58,387 nucleotides of DNA from Planctomycetes bacterium TMED75 (GTDB lineage Bacteria > Planctomycetota > Phycisphaerae > Phycisphaerales > SM1A02): the NCBI GenBank assembly GCA_002171655.1, contig NHEC01000063.1:1-58387 (forward strand). The letters are read 5' to 3'. A model generated the notes under the pieces. The model saw nothing but the letters and a program-made list of their open reading frames with translations. It made no database searches and was not told the DNA's origin. The translations under genes and the position numbers were made by a program. Every line of letters begins with the position of its first letter. The stretch's first letter is position 1. This document shows, piece by piece, positions 33,359-42,841 of the stretch.

Positions 33359-33942
33359 TTTACAGGCACCATTCGTTCAACTCAAGCGACCGATGGTTCT
33401 GTTTCCCATGTCGGAGGTCTGCCGCCGCAGGCGGCTCCAGCTCCGCACTGAAAGTATGTACCGAGCATGATTTCCTGGGGAAGGCTGTATTCGACGCTTG
33501 CCATAGGAGACTGCATTCACAGCTCGTGGGCACTGGGGCACCGTGGTTCCGTTTTGATCAACCCTCGCGATCTGTTTCAACTGTCCGGCCTCGATCTTGA
33601 TCGAACCCCGTCGAGCCTGAAGAAGTCGCAGCGAGTTCGCCTGTTTGGTTCCGACGCATCATCGCCAGCGTGACGATCGCCCTGAACATATCGATGCGGG
33701 TCGAAGCGACAAGTGGATTAGCAGTCCAGATCGTGGAGAGGCGGCCAACTGGAATCGGTCTGGTCTGATTGTCACCTGATCAGTCTCATGGAAAATATCG
33801 AGTATGCCCAGGCAATTCTTCACTTCTCCGTATGCCTGCTCGTTCAGGTGCAATCGAATTGACGTAGCCGAGTTCAGTTGCAAGACTCATGAGGAAGATT
33901 GTTTTCGCTTGACTGGAATTCCTGTTTCAGGAATCACTGCAG
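33359..33942 (+). other. Intergenic leader region of crcB without other genes
   Basis: About 580 bases between the tRNA and crcB. Candidate frames look non-coding. GCCGCC-GCA-GGCGGC at 33421-33435 is a compact hairpin. Just before crcB, ATTCCTG-TTT-CAGGAAT (33918-33934) forms a stem whose 3' arm includes AGGA, the only possible Shine-Dalgarno for the ATG at 33943. A fluoride riboswitch was looked for and not found. Confidence 0.45.
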
Positions 33943-34380
33943 ATGACACTGGTTCTTGCCATTCCGCTGGTCATGATTGGTGGCTCATTCGGAGCGATCT
34001 GTCGTTTTCTCGTACAGGGGTTCATCGCTTCTTCAACCCGGCTTCCAGGCTGGTGCGGCATTCTCGCGGTTAATCTGCTCGGCAGCTTTCTCATAGGGCT
34101 TTCGGTGGCCTGGATCGGGGGTGACCTTGCGGCTCTTCGGCTCAGCAACCTCTCACCCGCCGCTCGTGCGACCGAGACGATAGAACTGGGCGAACTGTTG
34201 GCTTTCAGCGCAGTGGGTTTTTGTGGGGCGTTCACCACATTCAGTTCATTCTCCCTTGACAACTTTTTTCTGGCGATTGAAAACCGCTGGCATCTTGCCG
34301 TCAATCTTGTGGTGTCAGTAGTGGGTTGTTATTTCGCGGTGTTGGGCGGATGGGCGCTCGGAAGCCTGGCGGTCACGTGA
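33943..34380 (+). CDS. crcB: CrcB fluoride channel subunit 1
   Basis: A 145-residue Fluc/CrcB protein with four membrane helices that exports fluoride as part of a dual-topology dimer. Family marks: GGSFGAICRF (residues 13-22), N44 in AVNLLGSFLIG, and GFCGAFTTFSSFS (92-104), containing the pore-lining phenylalanine and threonine. A 20-25-residue hydrophilic insert sits between helices 2 and 3 (about 62-85). Its stop overlaps the start of a second crcB (GTGA), so the functional channel is probably a heterodimer, as in paired CrcB1/CrcB2 systems. Confidence 0.92.
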   Translation: MTLVLAIPLVMIGGSFGAICRFLVQGFIASSTRLPGWCGILAVNLLGSFLIGLSVAWIGGDLAALRLSNLSPAARATETIELGELLAFSAVGFCGAFTTFSSFSLDNFFLAIENRWHLAVNLVVSVVGCYFAVLGGWALGSLAVT

Positions 34381-34916
34381 AAACCTTCATTCTCATCCTT
34401 GGAATTGGCTTTGGCGGCGCACTCGGTGCCTTGCTTCGGCACCTGATCGGATACCTCGCTCACAACGTCATCGGCCTTTCGGAATTCATCGGAATCATGA
34501 TCGTCAACGTGCTCGGTTGTTTCCTCATCGGGGTTCTCTTCTTCTGGATCGAGTACGTCTTCAACCGAGACCTCCCGAGCCGCATGTCTCGATCAAAGCT
34601 GTCCGAACCGCTGGCTGCGAGCGGCTGGTGGCCTCAGGATGACCCGACCGCCCCGGTCGTGCGGGAGTTTGAAAAAGACGTGAAGGCTCAGCTGATCTCT
34701 GGCATCTTGATCACCGGCCTGCTGGGGGGGATGACGACTTTCAGCCTGTTCAGTCTCATTTCGATGCAGCTCGAGGATGGAGGGCACCATTTGAGTCTGC
34801 TGATCAATGTACTGGGCAGCATTGCAGGTGGTCTGCTGGCCACTTGGCTGGGCCTCAGACTTGGGCAGTCGATCGTGCTTCGGTTGCCTGGGGGGGCGCA
34901 GAGCACGAGCTCGTGA
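34377..34916 (+). CDS. crcB: CrcB fluoride channel subunit 2, with long loop
   Basis: A 179-residue CrcB. GGALGALLRH (13-22), N44 in IVNVLGCFLIG and GLLGGMTTFSLFS (114-126) are the conserved elements, so pore residues are kept. Between helices 2 and 3 it carries an extra hydrophilic segment of about 45 residues (62-106, with WWPQDDP and many charges), making it clearly longer than the family's usual 120-130. GTG start at 34377 overlaps the crcB1 stop by 4 bases, indicating coupled translation and a heterodimeric channel. The role of the loop is unknown. Confidence 0.9.
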   Translation: MKTFILILGIGFGGALGALLRHLIGYLAHNVIGLSEFIGIMIVNVLGCFLIGVLFFWIEYVFNRDLPSRMSRSKLSEPLAASGWWPQDDPTAPVVREFEKDVKAQLISGILITGLLGGMTTFSLFSLISMQLEDGGHHLSLLINVLGSIAGGLLATWLGLRLGQSIVLRLPGGAQSTSS

Positions 34917-34934
34917 ACTTGCGGCCGGCTCGAA

Positions 34935-35162
34935 TCAGCCACCCTGTGGGCGGTGCATCTGAGTTCCGCCTCCGCCTCCGGCACCCATTGACCGAGTCCC
35001 CGTCTTATTCGCGGCAAACTCCGATCGCATGCCTCCCCGGGGCAGGGGTTTGTCCTCTGACGACGAATCTTCACGATTCGCCTGTCGACGAGCTTCCGCC
35101 GATTTCTTCTTCTTGAAATCACGCATCTTCTTCTTCTGTTGCTGAAGCTTCTTCTTGGACAT
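34935..35162 (-). CDS. Small lysine-rich basic protein
   Basis: A 75-residue protein. The N-terminal 30 residues are a highly basic helix (MSKKKLQQQKKKMRDFKKKK), followed by a charged middle and a Gly-rich, Pro-ended tail. No signal peptide. A strong AAGGAG 6 bases before the ATG argues that it is translated. It could bind nucleic acid or ribosomes; no family is recognised. It converges with crcB2 (18-base gap) and lies 77 bases downstream of the MATE/ANK-like gene on the same strand. Confidence 0.7.
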   Translation of the reverse strand: MSKKKLQQQKKKMRDFKKKKSAEARRQANREDSSSEDKPLPRGGMRSEFAANKTGTRSMGAGGGGGTQMHRPQGG

Positions 35163-35239
35163 GGGGGACTCCTTCGCGCAGGGGCAATTTGCTTTCCAGA
35201 ACCCACTCTATCGTTGGTTCGGTTCGGAACCAATCACAT

Positions 35240-36574
35240 TTATTCGTTCTGAGTATTTGATCTCTGCTGCTCGAGACCATGGCTGGTGCACCTCAGCCAG
35301 AGCCATGCCGTCTGGGCCAGGTTTCCCAGGGTCGTGGCGACCATCACCACCGTGATCCCATGGGGGGGGCTCGACCAGACACCAACCACGATCACCACCA
35401 AGGTGACCAGTGCGTAGATAGCGACCGATTCCGTGATGAATCGGGTCCGGTGGGCGTTGACGATCACCCCCTGGTAGTACGACTGGAGAAAGGTCATCAG
35501 GGGGATGGGGAGAGCAATCCAGATGTTCGTCAGGCCCAGTTCAACCAGCTTTGGCTTCAACCCAATGATCTCCCCGAACCAGATCTGAGCAATCCAGGGG
35601 AGTGAGAGCAGTGCAAGCAGGCCAGAGAAGGCTCCACCCATCATCCAGGCGAACCGTCGAAGTGCTCGACGAGATTCTGGACGGGTGCAGTAACCGATGA
35701 CTACCTCGTTGTAGCCAACTCCCGGGCTGCGACAAAAGAAGACCAAGCCACTCAGTGGAGCCCAGATTGCCAGGGACGTCACTGCATTGGGCATTCGATC
35801 GATTCCCGCGGCTCCAATTGGTTGCATGGCCAGTTGCAGAAAAGGGGTCATTGCGAGTGGGATGTAGAACTTCCAAAGTGCACGGCCGCGTACTACACGG
35901 GAGTTGATCGGATTTTCCAGCAAGGCTCCATGGAGAACCGGTCGCACACGTATTCGGGCATAGATTGCTTCTGAAATCGTACTCACTGAAAGGGCGGCAC
36001 CCGCAAGCAGTGCGCCTTCGATCTGGATCATCCAGCCAACGAACAGGACGAAAATGGTCGTGATCAGTCGAACCCCGGTACCAACCGCGACGGCACTGCG
36101 TTGGCCGAAACGAATCAGAACTCCCTGATGGAAGCGTCGGTCGGCAATGGCCCAGGTCCAGGGGAGCATCAGCATGAAGCCCATTCGAGCTGGCTCTATG
36201 ACTTCTTCTGGCATGTCCAGTAGCGGTACAAGGACCAGGTCGTAGAGGGGGGTGAATGCAAAGGCCACGTGGAGAAGGGTCATGACCAGAGCAGTTCGCA
36301 TCATGAAGCGCTTGAGGACCTGATAGGCCTCTGCATTGGTGCTGAGCGCGGTTGACGCAGCGAGCATCATGATGACCGGGGCTTCAACCAGCAGGGCAAG
36401 AGGGAAGACCACTCCTCCGAATGCCGCCAGTTGGATGGTCTGGTCTGGGAGCCGAGCCACCACGGAGCTGATCATCGGGAGTTCGATACCCATCAACAGC
36501 CAGCTCAAGGCAAGTGGCCACCACGCGGAAGTGATTCCCCGCAGGCTCGCAGAATGATTTCGTTCGCTGGTCAA
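35240..36574 (-). CDS. Polytopic membrane protein, MATE/ANK-like
   Basis: A 444-residue protein with about twelve hydrophobic helices in two similar halves. The two half openings (SAWWPLALSWLLMGIELPMISSV and WKFYIPLAMTPFLQLAMQPIG) are like those of the MOP flippase superfamily, and the WxPLA..xxxxxxP pattern also recalls the vertebrate ANK/ANKH transporter. A flippase or exporter role is likely; substrate unknown. It starts 38 bases after the RND permease stop on the same strand and could be the fourth gene of that efflux operon. Confidence 0.65.
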   Translation of the reverse strand: MTSERNHSASLRGITSAWWPLALSWLLMGIELPMISSVVARLPDQTIQLAAFGGVVFPLALLVEAPVIMMLAASTALSTNAEAYQVLKRFMMRTALVMTLLHVAFAFTPLYDLVLVPLLDMPEEVIEPARMGFMLMLPWTWAIADRRFHQGVLIRFGQRSAVAVGTGVRLITTIFVLFVGWMIQIEGALLAGAALSVSTISEAIYARIRVRPVLHGALLENPINSRVVRGRALWKFYIPLAMTPFLQLAMQPIGAAGIDRMPNAVTSLAIWAPLSGLVFFCRSPGVGYNEVVIGYCTRPESRRALRRFAWMMGGAFSGLLALLSLPWIAQIWFGEIIGLKPKLVELGLTNIWIALPIPLMTFLQSYYQGVIVNAHRTRFITESVAIYALVTLVVIVVGVWSSPPHGITVVMVATTLGNLAQTAWLWLRCTSHGLEQQRSNTQNE

Positions 36575-36612
36575 GGTGTTTTCAGTGCGCGGCGCAGTGG
36601 GGGGGTGAGTGG

Positions 36613-39600
36613 TCAGGATTTCGCCGAGACTTCATCCATCTTGTGTTCATCATCGTTCTCACCAAGCAGCCAGATTCGCAATCGGATGGCATCATCAAGC
36701 ACCAGGTAGAGCGCGGGGACGATGAGCAAGATGATGAAGGTTGCAAAGATGATTCCGAACGCGATGGAGATCGCCATGGGTATCAGGAAACGAGCCTGAA
36801 CCGAGGTCTCGAAGATCATCGGCAGCAGCCCGCAGAAGGTGGTCACGCTGGTGAGCAGGATTGGCCTAAAGCGACGTGCTCCAGCGGCACAGACGACACG
36901 AGCTGTCGGCCACTCTGGATTCTTCCGTCGATAGTCATTGACCGTTACCAAGAGGACCAGCGAGTCATTCACCACGACGCCCGAGAGTGCGACGATGCCA
37001 AACATGGAGATGATGCTGATGCCGTATCCCATGATAAGGTGTCCGATGATCGCCCCGATGATGCCGAATGGAATCGCACTCATCACGACCAATGGCTGGC
37101 TCCAGCTGCGAAAAGCGATCGCAAGAAGTGCGTAGATAACGAACATTGCATAGGCAAATCCGGTCCCCAGGCTGGAAAGGGATTCCCACTGCTCTGACTG
37201 TTCACCCTCGAAGCTCCAGGTGAGTCCTGGAAACTGACGGACCAGAAGAGGCATCGCGTCGTCTGCAAGTTCGGTGACCACTGCATTGCCGGTGGTGACT
37301 GACGGATCAATGTCCGCAGTGACTGAATTCACCCTTCGGCCATCGGTGCGATAGATCGAGGTGTAGGCGCGCCCTTCGGTCACATCCACCGCTTCAGCAA
37401 GCGGAATCTCGGTTCCATCTGGAGCACGAAGCAGGAGGTTTTCCAGTGTGTGCAGGGTCGTCCGCTCCGATTCGGGGAGTCGAACCATGACTCGTATCTC
37501 GTTACGACCCCTCTGCTGTCGAAGGGCCTCTGCACCAAAGAGGTAGCTCCTGGTCTGACGCGCGAGCTCCATCGAATCCAGGCCGAGACTGCGGGCTTCC
37601 TGAGTCAGTTCGTAATTCAGCTGTGGCTTCCCTCGAGCGACACCGGAGTCAATACTTGATATCCCAGCGTACCCTCGCAGGATGTCTGCCAACCGAGTGC
37701 TGGCTGCGTCGAGAAGCGTTGGATCGCGATGGCTCAACTGAACGTCTATTGCTGCACCTGACGGTCGCCCTATCTCGCTGGTGAACGATATGCTTTCAAC
37801 TCCCGCAAGTTCGCCGGTCTGTTCGCTCCAGGCTTGACTGAACTCGCGGGCCGAAAAGTTACGCTCGGATTCGGGGACGAGCTCGACTCTGAGGCCGAAA
37901 AGGTTGGTGCTTCCGCTGCTGGAGCGAGAAATCGGCCCGCTGCCGCTGACGCGTCCACCGCTCACGGATTGGACGTTCTTTATCACGGAGTCTCCACCAA
38001 ATTCCTGGATCGTAGTCTCCAGCGCAGTACGGACCTGGCCCTGAACTTCGAGCGTGCGTTCGTATGGAACGCTCACTGGCAGCCGCGCGTTGACTCTGAT
38101 GTAGTCAGCATCGATGGCGGGCAGGAACGTGAACGGAAGCCAGCCTCCGATCACCATGCTGACCGAAAGCGCGAGCATTCCAGCGCCGATCGAAATTGTC
38201 AGGTAATGCTCTCTCGTCGCGAGGCGTACCACTGGGGTGTAGACAGTATTGATGAATCGGCCAAGCGCTCGACTGAAGTAGTCGGATGGCAGTGATACCA
38301 GGCGCCAGAACAGAGTGCGACGAGGGGAGTGGGCGAGGTGTGCCGGTAGGACGAAGATCGATTCGACAAGGGAGATCAGGAAGACGGATATCGCCACCGC
38401 AGGGATCTGCAGGAACAACCGACCGCTTGCGCCCGGGACGAACAACATCGGAGCGAATGCAACCATGTTCGTCAGAACTGCAAAGGTCACGGGGCCCGCG
38501 ATCTCTCGCGCGCCTTGAACCGATGCTTCCAGGGCCGACATCCCTTGTTCTCTCTTTTCATAGATGTTCTCGCCGACAACGATGGCGTCGTCCACGATGA
38601 TCCCCAGTGTCACGATGAACGCAAAAAGCGAGATCATGTTGATGGAGGCTTCAGTTGAACTGAGAAACAGGAAGGATCCGAGGATGGAAATGGGGATGCC
38701 GAGGGTGACCCAGAAGGCAAGCCGGGGTTCGAGGAAGAGTCCCAGCATCAACAAGACCAGCAACAGGCCAAGTATCGCATTGCGCAGGAGCAGGTTGATT
38801 CGGTCTCGGTAGGCGATTGATTCATCCTGGATGATCTCTGCGGTCATTCCAGGCGGAAGTTCGGGTGCGAGTTCAACCAGATATTCAGTGACGGCGTCTG
38901 AAATCGATATCGGGGATTCGGATCCAACCCGGTACACGTCAACGGTGGCCGCAGGCATCCCATTGACTTGATTGTCTAGGTTCACGTCCTGAAAGCCGTC
39001 GTTGATGGAAGCCATCTCGCCCAGCAGGACCACCGATCCGTCAGGATTGGCGATGATTGGAATATCCGCAAACTCTCGACCGTAGTCGCGTCGCTCGGTC
39101 GTGCGAATCAAGACTTCACCGGCATCAGTCTTCAAGCTGCCGGCGGGAATCTCGACCGCAGAGCTTTTGATTCTCCGGGCGACTTCGGTAGGCGTGATTC
39201 CGTAGGAACGAAGAGTGTCGGTGGAGATCTCCACTGAAATCTCAAGGCCCTTGGATGAACCGAGTTCGGTCAGGGTGATGTCGTCTCGTATCGACAGTTC
39301 GTCCTGAATGAGCTCGGCCATGTCCCGCAAAATCTTTTCCGAATACGGCCCGTAGATTCCAAGGGTGACGACCTTGTTTCTATTTTCTAGAAGTGAGACG
39401 GTGGGGCGTTCGACATCCTCGGGAAAGGTCACGATCCGATCGACCGCATTCTTGACGTCCTGAAGTGCACGATCGATGTCCGCAGAGGCGAGCAGCTCGA
39501 TACTGACCGAGCCCCGGCCCTCGCCTGCGGTCGAAGTGATCCGCTTGACTCCCTCGATGCCCCGGACCGCATCTTCGGTGACCATCAGGATGCCCTTCTC

Positions 39601-39801
39601 CGTCTCCTCAGGGCTCGCCCCGGGGTAGGGGATGGATATCCCGATCACATCGAGGGAAAATTCAGGAAAGACCTCCTGTTTTATGCTCAATGCTGAATAG
39701 AACCCACCCAGCAGAAGTGCGAGCATGAGCAGATTCGCTGCCACGGGGTGGCTGGCCATCCAGGCGACCGGGCCACGGTACTTGGACTCTTGAGGACTCA
39801 C
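36613..39801 (-). CDS. RND efflux permease (AcrB/MdtB-like)
   Basis: A 1062-residue inner-membrane RND pump with the usual two-fold plan: helix 1, a large periplasmic porter loop (about 45-335), helices 2-6, helix 7, a second porter loop, helices 8-12. D404-D405 (GIIVDDAIVVGENIYE) in helix 4 are the proton-relay aspartates, so it should be active. PEFSLDVIGISIPYPGASPEE is a typical first-loop opening. Operon order, reading the minus strand, is outer membrane factor, adaptor, permease, each pair sharing an ATGA overlap. Substrates are likely hydrophobic drugs, detergents or lipids (HAE-type) rather than metals. Confidence 0.94.
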   Translation of the reverse strand: MSPQESKYRGPVAWMASHPVAANLLMLALLLGGFYSALSIKQEVFPEFSLDVIGISIPYPGASPEETEKGILMVTEDAVRGIEGVKRITSTAGEGRGSVSIELLASADIDRALQDVKNAVDRIVTFPEDVERPTVSLLENRNKVVTLGIYGPYSEKILRDMAELIQDELSIRDDITLTELGSSKGLEISVEISTDTLRSYGITPTEVARRIKSSAVEIPAGSLKTDAGEVLIRTTERRDYGREFADIPIIANPDGSVVLLGEMASINDGFQDVNLDNQVNGMPAATVDVYRVGSESPISISDAVTEYLVELAPELPPGMTAEIIQDESIAYRDRINLLLRNAILGLLLVLLMLGLFLEPRLAFWVTLGIPISILGSFLFLSSTEASINMISLFAFIVTLGIIVDDAIVVGENIYEKREQGMSALEASVQGAREIAGPVTFAVLTNMVAFAPMLFVPGASGRLFLQIPAVAISVFLISLVESIFVLPAHLAHSPRRTLFWRLVSLPSDYFSRALGRFINTVYTPVVRLATREHYLTISIGAGMLALSVSMVIGGWLPFTFLPAIDADYIRVNARLPVSVPYERTLEVQGQVRTALETTIQEFGGDSVIKNVQSVSGGRVSGSGPISRSSSGSTNLFGLRVELVPESERNFSAREFSQAWSEQTGELAGVESISFTSEIGRPSGAAIDVQLSHRDPTLLDAASTRLADILRGYAGISSIDSGVARGKPQLNYELTQEARSLGLDSMELARQTRSYLFGAEALRQQRGRNEIRVMVRLPESERTTLHTLENLLLRAPDGTEIPLAEAVDVTEGRAYTSIYRTDGRRVNSVTADIDPSVTTGNAVVTELADDAMPLLVRQFPGLTWSFEGEQSEQWESLSSLGTGFAYAMFVIYALLAIAFRSWSQPLVVMSAIPFGIIGAIIGHLIMGYGISIISMFGIVALSGVVVNDSLVLLVTVNDYRRKNPEWPTARVVCAAGARRFRPILLTSVTTFCGLLPMIFETSVQARFLIPMAISIAFGIIFATFIILLIVPALYLVLDDAIRLRIWLLGENDDEHKMDEVSAKS

Positions 39802-41111
39802 GATGGAGCATCCTCGACGACTTGACTGCTCTCTCCAGCCGACTCCGTTGGTGTGCCTGAGCTGATCGATTCAAGAGTCTCAAGCGGCATGCCGGAGATT
39901 GCGATGCCAAGGGGGCTGGTGATGATCTGATCCCCGGGTTCGAGGCTGGCCTGCACCAGGACCGTGTTCGTTCGGCCAAGGATGACTTCGTAGCTGCGAA
40001 CCGCAAGGCGTCCGGAATCGTCCATCACCCAGACCGTATCGTTCTCCTGGAGCACCGAACGCGGCAACTCGAGTACGTCTTCAAGTTCCGGGCCTTCGAT
40101 GTCCACACGGACGTAGCTTCCCAGGAGAAGTCTTCCTCGACCAGGGACCCCTTCACGATTGAGTGGGTCGAGGATCTCGATAATGACCTTTGCCAGTCGT
40201 CCGGTTCGTTCTACCTCGCCCGCAAGGCGAGCCACGCGGGCCTGGCGTGTAAGGGTACGTCCCTCTCCCAGTTCCAAACTGATGGTGGCCCTTGAGTTTC
40301 GAGCGGGATCTTCGGGGTCGATTCGGATCATTGGAAGCTTGGCCAAGGGGATGGAAGCGATGACTTCGAATTCATCCGTTCCAACCAGGGTCGCGATGGT
40401 CGCCCTGGGGGCGACGATCTGTCCGAGTTCGATTGAATCATTCAGTACCAGCGCATTGAATGGAGCTCGAATGGTGGTTCGGTCCAGATCCAGTTGAGCC
40501 AGTTTGAGCTTTCCTCGAGCCGCGGCCAGCATCGCTTCCGCTTCACGCTTTTGAGGTTCCTTGCGAGCGAGCTGCTCCCCGATGTCGGTGGACTCGATGG
40601 AATCTCCGATCAGCTCCCATTCTCGCTGCGCAACAAGACTGCTGGCCTCGGCAAGTTGGAGATTCACCTCTGCATTGGCAATGTCTGCCTTGCGTTGTTC
40701 CAACGCGAGTTCGAAGTCGAGGGTGTCAATCTGAAGCAGGATGTCATTCTTTGCAATCAGGCCACCGGGGATCAGGTCGGGTGCAATGACACGAATTTCG
40801 CCGCCGACCTGCGGCTGCAGAGCCAGCAAGCGGTGCGGTTCAATCGTACCGAAGCCGGTGATTGTCGCTCGGTCGTTCTGGGGCACTGGTGTCATGGTCT
40901 CGACCAACGTAGCCCGCTCGGGGACCTCGACCCGAGGAGGAGTCGGACGCGAGCCGATGAGAAGCAGGCACCCATATCCTGCCGCCGCAATCACGATCAG
41001 GGGAAGCAAGAATCTGAAGAATGCAACCACCCTTCGAACTACGACAGGGGGCCTGCGAGATTCGGAGGGTGGGGGCGTGGGGGAATTTTTGTATTCAGAT
41101 GAAGTAGTCAT
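39798..41111 (-). CDS. RND efflux periplasmic adaptor (HlyD/MFP family)
   Basis: A 437-residue membrane-fusion protein that joins the RND permease to the outer-membrane channel. A cytoplasmic Pro/Ser-rich start is followed by one membrane helix (FRFLLPLIVIAAAGYGCLLL). Then come a lipoyl half-motif (LQPQVGGEIRVIAPDLIPGG), a coiled-coil hairpin (LALEQRKADIANAEVNLQLAEA to the AMLAAARGKLKLAQ region), the second lipoyl half (TTIRAPFNALV) and a beta-barrel domain. Start ATG 41111 forms ATGA with the outer membrane factor's stop. No lipobox, so it is a helix-anchored adaptor. Confidence 0.92.
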   Translation of the reverse strand: MTTSSEYKNSPTPPPSESRRPPVVVRRVVAFFRFLLPLIVIAAAGYGCLLLIGSRPTPPRVEVPERATLVETMTPVPQNDRATITGFGTIEPHRLLALQPQVGGEIRVIAPDLIPGGLIAKNDILLQIDTLDFELALEQRKADIANAEVNLQLAEASSLVAQREWELIGDSIESTDIGEQLARKEPQKREAEAMLAAARGKLKLAQLDLDRTTIRAPFNALVLNDSIELGQIVAPRATIATLVGTDEFEVIASIPLAKLPMIRIDPEDPARNSRATISLELGEGRTLTRQARVARLAGEVERTGRLAKVIIEILDPLNREGVPGRGRLLLGSYVRVDIEGPELEDVLELPRSVLQENDTVWVMDDSGRLAVRSYEVILGRTNTVLVQASLEPGDQIITSPLGIAISGMPLETLESISSGTPTESAGESSQVVEDAPS

Positions 41112-42544
41112 GTTCGTGGAAGCGAGTCCTGGCGTTGGAGGGTGGTGGAGTCGCTGAGGCTCACCCCTGGTTCAAGTACTCGAAGCCAGTTGCCACCCAG
41201 GGCGAGGTAGAGGCTCGCACGTGTAGCCAACAGTTCCTTGCGAACCGTGACCTCCCGTCTCTGAACACTCTGCAGTGCCTGTATGGCGGTAATGACATCA
41301 AGGTATTCATTCTGACCATTTGCGTAGCTGAATCTGGCCTCTGCCAGAAGTGCGCTGGCGATCCGGATCTGTTCTGTTATCTCATCCAACAGCTGTATCT
41401 GGTTTCGTTCCCTGTCGATGGCATCTTTAATTTCACGCAGGGCGATGAGGAACTTCTCACTGAAGGATTCGAGCTGTTCAAGCAGGATCGCTTTCCGGCG
41501 ATCAACCTCGGCACCACGTCGATTCGCATCGAAGACTGGCTGCAGGAAACTGCCTCCGAGACTCGAGAGCGTGTCATCGAACAGGCTTGAAAGGCTCGGG
41601 GAATTGAATGATGACTCGAGTGAAAGACGAATCGTGGGGAGCATGTCAGCAATTGCCGCGGCAACCTCGAGATCGGAAGCGGCAAGTCGCTTGTAGGCTG
41701 CACGCAGATCGGGACGGCTCTCCAGAAGGTCGCGTGGGGCGGGAAGCTCGGGAAATTGCGGAAGGGGCGGAAGCACCGGATTGGGCAGCAGCTCGACCGG
41801 AAATTGCGGGGCGTGTCCAAGAATCACAGCCAGCTGGTTTCGAGTCACCTCGAGGAAGGAGAGCACCGTAGGGACTTCCGACTCCACTTGAGCGAGCTGC
41901 AATCGCTGTTGCAAGACTCCGAGTGCACTCCCGATTCCACTTCCGTAGCGCCGCTCGACCACTTCGAGCTGGTCGCGCGATGATTGAATCTGTTCCTCGA
42001 GCACCTCCAGCAGCTGTTCCTGTTCTTGAATCGTGAACCAAAGATCGACCACCGTGCCTGAAAGCAGCAAGGCGGTCTGCTCGGCATCATCACGGGTCGC
42101 CGTGGCCTGCAGGCGCGCGGCTTCAGCTCGATTCGCGATCTTCTGCCAGAGATCGACTTCCCAGGTGAGAGCCAGTCCCAGGCGAAAACGGTTGTTGTAG
42201 AGGGTGTTTCCGTCAAGGTCGGTGCGCTGTCGATTGGCACTACCGTCCAGGTTCACTTCAGGATAGATGGGGGCACCGACGATGGTGGCGGTGGCCATGG
42301 CCTGATCGAGTCTGGCCCAGGCCTGCTTCAAGTCGAGGTTGCCCACGAATGCCTGAAGCATCGTCTCATTGAGGCCGGGGTCATTGAAAGCCACCCACCA
42401 GTGGTCTGGAATCACGACCTGGGGTCCTGGAGAGTCGAATGATTCCGGCATCTCGACCGCGGGCATTCGGAGGTCATCGAGCTCATAGGGCGTACAACCA
42501 CTCAGCAGCAGCAAAGTGATGAGAATGGGCCAACGTCGCCTCAT
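41108..42544 (-). CDS. Outer membrane efflux lipoprotein (OprM/TolC family)
   Basis: A 478-residue outer membrane factor. The lipobox LLSGC near residue 16 matches OprM/NodT-type lipoproteins. Two long alternating helix regions with Q/A/E heptads (around 120-260 and 310-450) make the periplasmic tunnel; DPGLNETMLQAFVGNLDLKQAWARL is the usual first helix. ATG 42544 is preferred, with GGGA about 10 bases upstream, because it gives the signal peptide; a frame from 42622 would add 26 residues before it. First gene of the efflux operon. Confidence 0.92.
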   Translation of the reverse strand: MRRRWPILITLLLLSGCTPYELDDLRMPAVEMPESFDSPGPQVVIPDHWWVAFNDPGLNETMLQAFVGNLDLKQAWARLDQAMATATIVGAPIYPEVNLDGSANRQRTDLDGNTLYNNRFRLGLALTWEVDLWQKIANRAEAARLQATATRDDAEQTALLLSGTVVDLWFTIQEQEQLLEVLEEQIQSSRDQLEVVERRYGSGIGSALGVLQQRLQLAQVESEVPTVLSFLEVTRNQLAVILGHAPQFPVELLPNPVLPPLPQFPELPAPRDLLESRPDLRAAYKRLAASDLEVAAAIADMLPTIRLSLESSFNSPSLSSLFDDTLSSLGGSFLQPVFDANRRGAEVDRRKAILLEQLESFSEKFLIALREIKDAIDRERNQIQLLDEITEQIRIASALLAEARFSYANGQNEYLDVITAIQALQSVQRREVTVRKELLATRASLYLALGGNWLRVLEPGVSLSDSTTLQRQDSLPRT

Positions 42545-42698
42545 TGAGTTGAGTTCCCAGATGTCCCCGAAATCGGTCTTCCACGATCGAATCAGATATT
42601 CTAGTCGGTTTTGATCCACCAAGTGGAGCGTCAGGCATCGAGATGGAACCCTGTTGAGACCTTGTCAAGACCGCTCGGCCCCCTGCAGGCAGAGCCTT

Positions 42699-42735
42699 CC
42701 CCGGTGTTTGGGGATTGATTCAAACACCCCAGGGG
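42699..42735 (+). other. Strong stem-loop upstream of the small ORF
   Basis: GGTGTTTG (42703-42710) pairs exactly with CAAACACC (42721-42728); flanking CCCC and GGGG extend the stem past a 3-base bulge. CAAACACC recurs at 42783-42790, so an alternative pairing partner for GGTGTTTG exists about 60 bases on. It may be a folded RNA leader or a transcript end; function not known. Confidence 0.5.
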
Positions 42736-42841
42736 TCGATAACCAGAAACCCGCAGCAGAAGTTGACGCACCTGTTGGCAGGCAAACACCATGCACCCGG
42801 CCGAAAATTCCTCGACTAGAAGATCCGCGCAGGAGGTGGTC

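Noticed and set aside
33067-33600. Open frame of 177 codons running through the tRNA gene
   Set aside because: It reads across a clear tRNA-Gly, has no ribosome site and no family-like sequence.
33359-33942. Fluoride riboswitch upstream of the crcB pair
   Set aside because: The expected conserved GATGG.GTTCGCC core and pseudoknot partner are not present in either half of the leader; only an unrelated small hairpin was found.
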